From an uncultured Chloroflexota bacterium (GTDB lineage Bacteria > Chloroflexota > Anaerolineae > Caldilineales > Caldilineaceae), in assembly GCA_903858085.1 (NCBI GenBank), contig CAIOHJ010000082.1, forward strand, positions 1-15,540: a DNA stretch of 15,540 bases, in the 5' to 3' direction. The position numbers and the translations under genes were made by a program. The notes beneath the pieces are model-generated. The model was not told the origin of the DNA. It was given only the letters and a program-made list of their open reading frames with translations, and did no database searches. Positions 14,231-15,540 of this stretch are shown here, one piece after another. How positions within the stretch are numbered: the stretch's first letter is position 1; every line of letters starts with the position of its first letter.

Positions 14231-14770
14231 TTACCAGCCTGACCACGGGTGGGGTCTGCCGCCGTTGGTCAGAGCCAACGCCACGACAATTTCATCTGCT
14301 TTGGGTGCACCGGGAATGTAAAGTTCGATGCAGTCGAAGTGGGTGGCCAGGCCAGCGTTGTCTCGGAAGGAGAGCGGGATGTCGATGGTCGCGCCGGGGC
14401 CGGCCACTTTTTTGGTGGAGGGAATTCCGGCCTTGCCGCCGCCGATCACTTCGCGTACGGATCTGCCGAATTCTTTGTGGATGAGAATGGCGGCCTGCTC
14501 AAGTTCGCCGTCTACGCCGACAATACAGCCTTTTCCGTAGCTTTCCACCTTGTCGCTCCCGCCCAAGGGGCGGATGGCTTCTTTGGCCAGGAGTTCGCCC
14601 AAGTCATACCCCAGCCGTGAAAACCGTTCGAGCGACTGCCCAAAATCTTCGCGCGGGGCGGGGTTTTTGATCACAGCGGCTGCGACCACGCGGCGGACAG
14701 GCTTTGCAGCGGGGCGTCCCGCCTCGACAAGAACATCCTCGGCGATTGTTATGACGCGACGAATCTCCAT
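14231..14770 (-). CDS. AA_synth (DUF1185, PF06684) family protein
   Basis: 179-residue protein of the so-called amino acid synthesis family, known from structures with a chorismate-mutase-like alpha/beta fold but with no secure biochemical function. Recognisable parts are EDVLVEAGRP (11-20), AAVIKNP (31-37), a YGKG turn (78-81), GGGKAGIPSTKKVAGPG (110-126) and the closing ALTNGGRPHPWSGW (166-179). It is the first gene after the operator-bearing promoter, with GAGGAG before its ATG. Members often lie beside LLM oxidoreductases or amidohydrolases in catabolic clusters, as here; that is a general impression, not checked. The start is firm and the function unknown. Confidence 0.85.
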   Translation of the reverse strand: MEIRRVITIAEDVLVEAGRPAAKPVRRVVAAAVIKNPAPREDFGQSLERFSRLGYDLGELLAKEAIRPLGGSDKVESYGKGCIVGVDGELEQAAILIHKEFGRSVREVIGGGKAGIPSTKKVAGPGATIDIPLSFRDNAGLATHFDCIELYIPGAPKADEIVVALALTNGGRPHPWSGW

Positions 14771-14834
14771 GACAACAGGCTCCTCTGGGTTTGGGTCGAG
14801 AATAAAAAAGAGACGATGGGCTGGACAGCGCTTT

Positions 14835-14852
14835 TGGTATGATGTCAGACCA
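14835..14852 (-). promoter_or_regulatory. GntR/FCD-type operator at the cluster promoter
   Basis: TGGTATGATGTCAGACCA is an interrupted palindrome of the form TGGT-N-TGA-NN-TCA-N-ACCA. It begins immediately after the predicted transcription start (about 14854), so bound repressor would block RNA polymerase. The TGGT/ACCA ends recall FadR-subfamily operators (TGGTCnGACCA). It lies 48 bases from the end of the GntR gene, and the likely ligand-free repressor is that gene's product. Confidence 0.7.
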
Positions 14853-14860
14853 CTTAAGCG

Positions 14861-14889
14861 ATAATAACATGGATTGGAGCCCCTGTCAA
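14861..14889 (-). promoter_or_regulatory. Sigma-70 type promoter of the catabolic cluster
   Basis: On the minus strand an exact TTGACA (14884-14889) is followed after 17 bases by TATTAT (14861-14866). The start would be near 14854, leaving an 83-base leader to the AA_synth gene. The -35 begins 10 bases past the GntR stop codon, so the cluster can be transcribed independently of the regulator gene. Confidence 0.75.
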
Positions 14890-14899
14890 CCCCTTTTTT

Positions 14900-15540
14900 C
14901 TACGGCTGCAGGCCCGGAATGTGCAGAGGGGGCAGCCCCTGCGCGTACGACCGGGCTGCCGCCGCCAGCAGCGGCCCCCCAGAGGTGTGGTCGGCCATGG
15001 CTACCCGTGCCGCCGCCGCATCCCCAGCCAGAATCGCCGCATAGATCTCCTGGTGCAGTGCCATCGAGGCAGTCGTGTCTTTGGATTCTTTGTAGGTGGT
15101 TTCCATCCACACCCGCAATACCTGCTGAAACATCACCAGGACATTGGCCAGCATGTCGTTGTGGGCCGCATGGGCAATGCTCAGATGAAAGGCGAGATCA
15201 CTCTCGACATACTGCATCCGATCGTTTTGATGTTTTTCCAACTCTGCCAGCAGCCGCCCGATCTCATTTTTTTCTTCTTCTGTGGCCCGCTCGGCTGCCC
15301 AGCCTGCCAACGCCACTTCAATGACGCTGCGTGCCTCAATCACTTGGCGGGTGCTTGTCTGGTTCAGAAAAAGGCCCCAGGAGAGCGGTTTGGTGAGCAT
15401 GGAGGTGTCGCCATAGCCGACGAAGGTGCCTGTCCCCCGTTTGACTTCGAGGACGCCGAGCGCACAGAGCGTCTTGATGGCCTCGCGCAGCGAGGAGCGT
15501 CCAACCTCCAGACGCGCCATCAGCTCACGTTCCGGGATCA
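14900..15540 (-). CDS. GntR-family transcriptional regulator, FCD domain (N terminus cut by window edge)
   Basis: 213 residues are visible; the frame stays open to the right edge (IPERELMARLEVGRSSLREA), so roughly 25-35 N-terminal residues are missing and the internal Met at 15520 is not the start. The winged helix-turn-helix shows IPERELMARLEVGRSSLREA and the wing VKRGTGTFV. The all-helical FCD ligand-binding domain carries likely metal ligands Asp and His in DLAFHLSIAHAAHN, His in ALHQEIYAAI and His in MADHT. FCD regulators usually repress catabolic genes and release DNA on binding a small organic acid. The neighbouring promoter and palindrome, in the same direction, make it the obvious regulator of the cluster. 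Confidence 0.94.
   Translation of the reverse strand, partial: IPERELMARLEVGRSSLREAIKTLCALGVLEVKRGTGTFVGYGDTSMLTKPLSWGLFLNQTSTRQVIEARSVIEVALAGWAAERATEEEKNEIGRLLAELEKHQNDRMQYVESDLAFHLSIAHAAHNDMLANVLVMFQQVLRVWMETTYKESKDTTASMALHQEIYAAILAGDAAAARVAMADHTSGGPLLAAAARSYAQGLPPLHIPGLQP

Overview
The window is gene-dense and of fairly high G+C content. It looks like chromosome from a Chloroflexota bacterium, most likely the Caldilinea/Litorilinea side of that phylum. This placement is an inference from the style of the proteins (the EF-P loop, an F420-type LLM oxidoreductase, CUT1 sugar ABC genes with a Tat-lipoprotein binding protein); no rRNA is present to confirm it. Two blocks converge near position 4,950.

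Left block (1-4,937). A PHP-domain phosphoesterase runs off the left edge on the minus strand. Divergent from it, on the plus strand, lie housekeeping genes: pyrG (CTP synthase), yebC, ruvC, ruvA, efp (elongation factor P) and a tRNA-Thr(CGU). Good promoter candidates precede efp and the tRNA, and a fair one precedes yebC. ruvB is not beside ruvA.

Right block (4,961-15,540, all minus strand, read right to left). A GntR/FCD-family regulator is cut by the right edge. It is followed by an exact TTGACA-17-TATTAT promoter with an 18-bp palindromic operator at its start point. Then come an AA_synth/DUF1185 protein, an amidohydrolase-2 family (lactonase-like) protein, a sugar-binding lipoprotein, two CUT1 permeases, a D-2-hydroxyacid dehydrogenase, an HpcH/HpaI-type aldolase, an LLM flavin/F420 oxidoreductase, a UlaG-like metallo-beta-lactamase-fold hydrolase and an aldo/keto reductase. 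Short gaps and overlaps suggest one long catabolic transcription unit of about 9.8 kb. A second copy of the operator (15 of 18 bases identical) lies before the amidohydrolase gene.

How the right block may work (inference). The transporter imports a carbohydrate or sugar acid, with its ATPase supplied from elsewhere. Oxidoreductases oxidise it to a lactone, one or both lactonase-type hydrolases open the ring, and the aldolase and hydroxyacid dehydrogenase handle 2-oxo-acid products. No sugar-acid dehydratase or kinase is visible, so the substrate is unknown. The most unusual points are the matched pair of operators, the HpcH/HpaI-like protein lacking the canonical catalytic Asp/His pair, a perfect 16-bp hairpin between the binding-protein and permease genes, and an EF-P with a KVARGGA tip loop.
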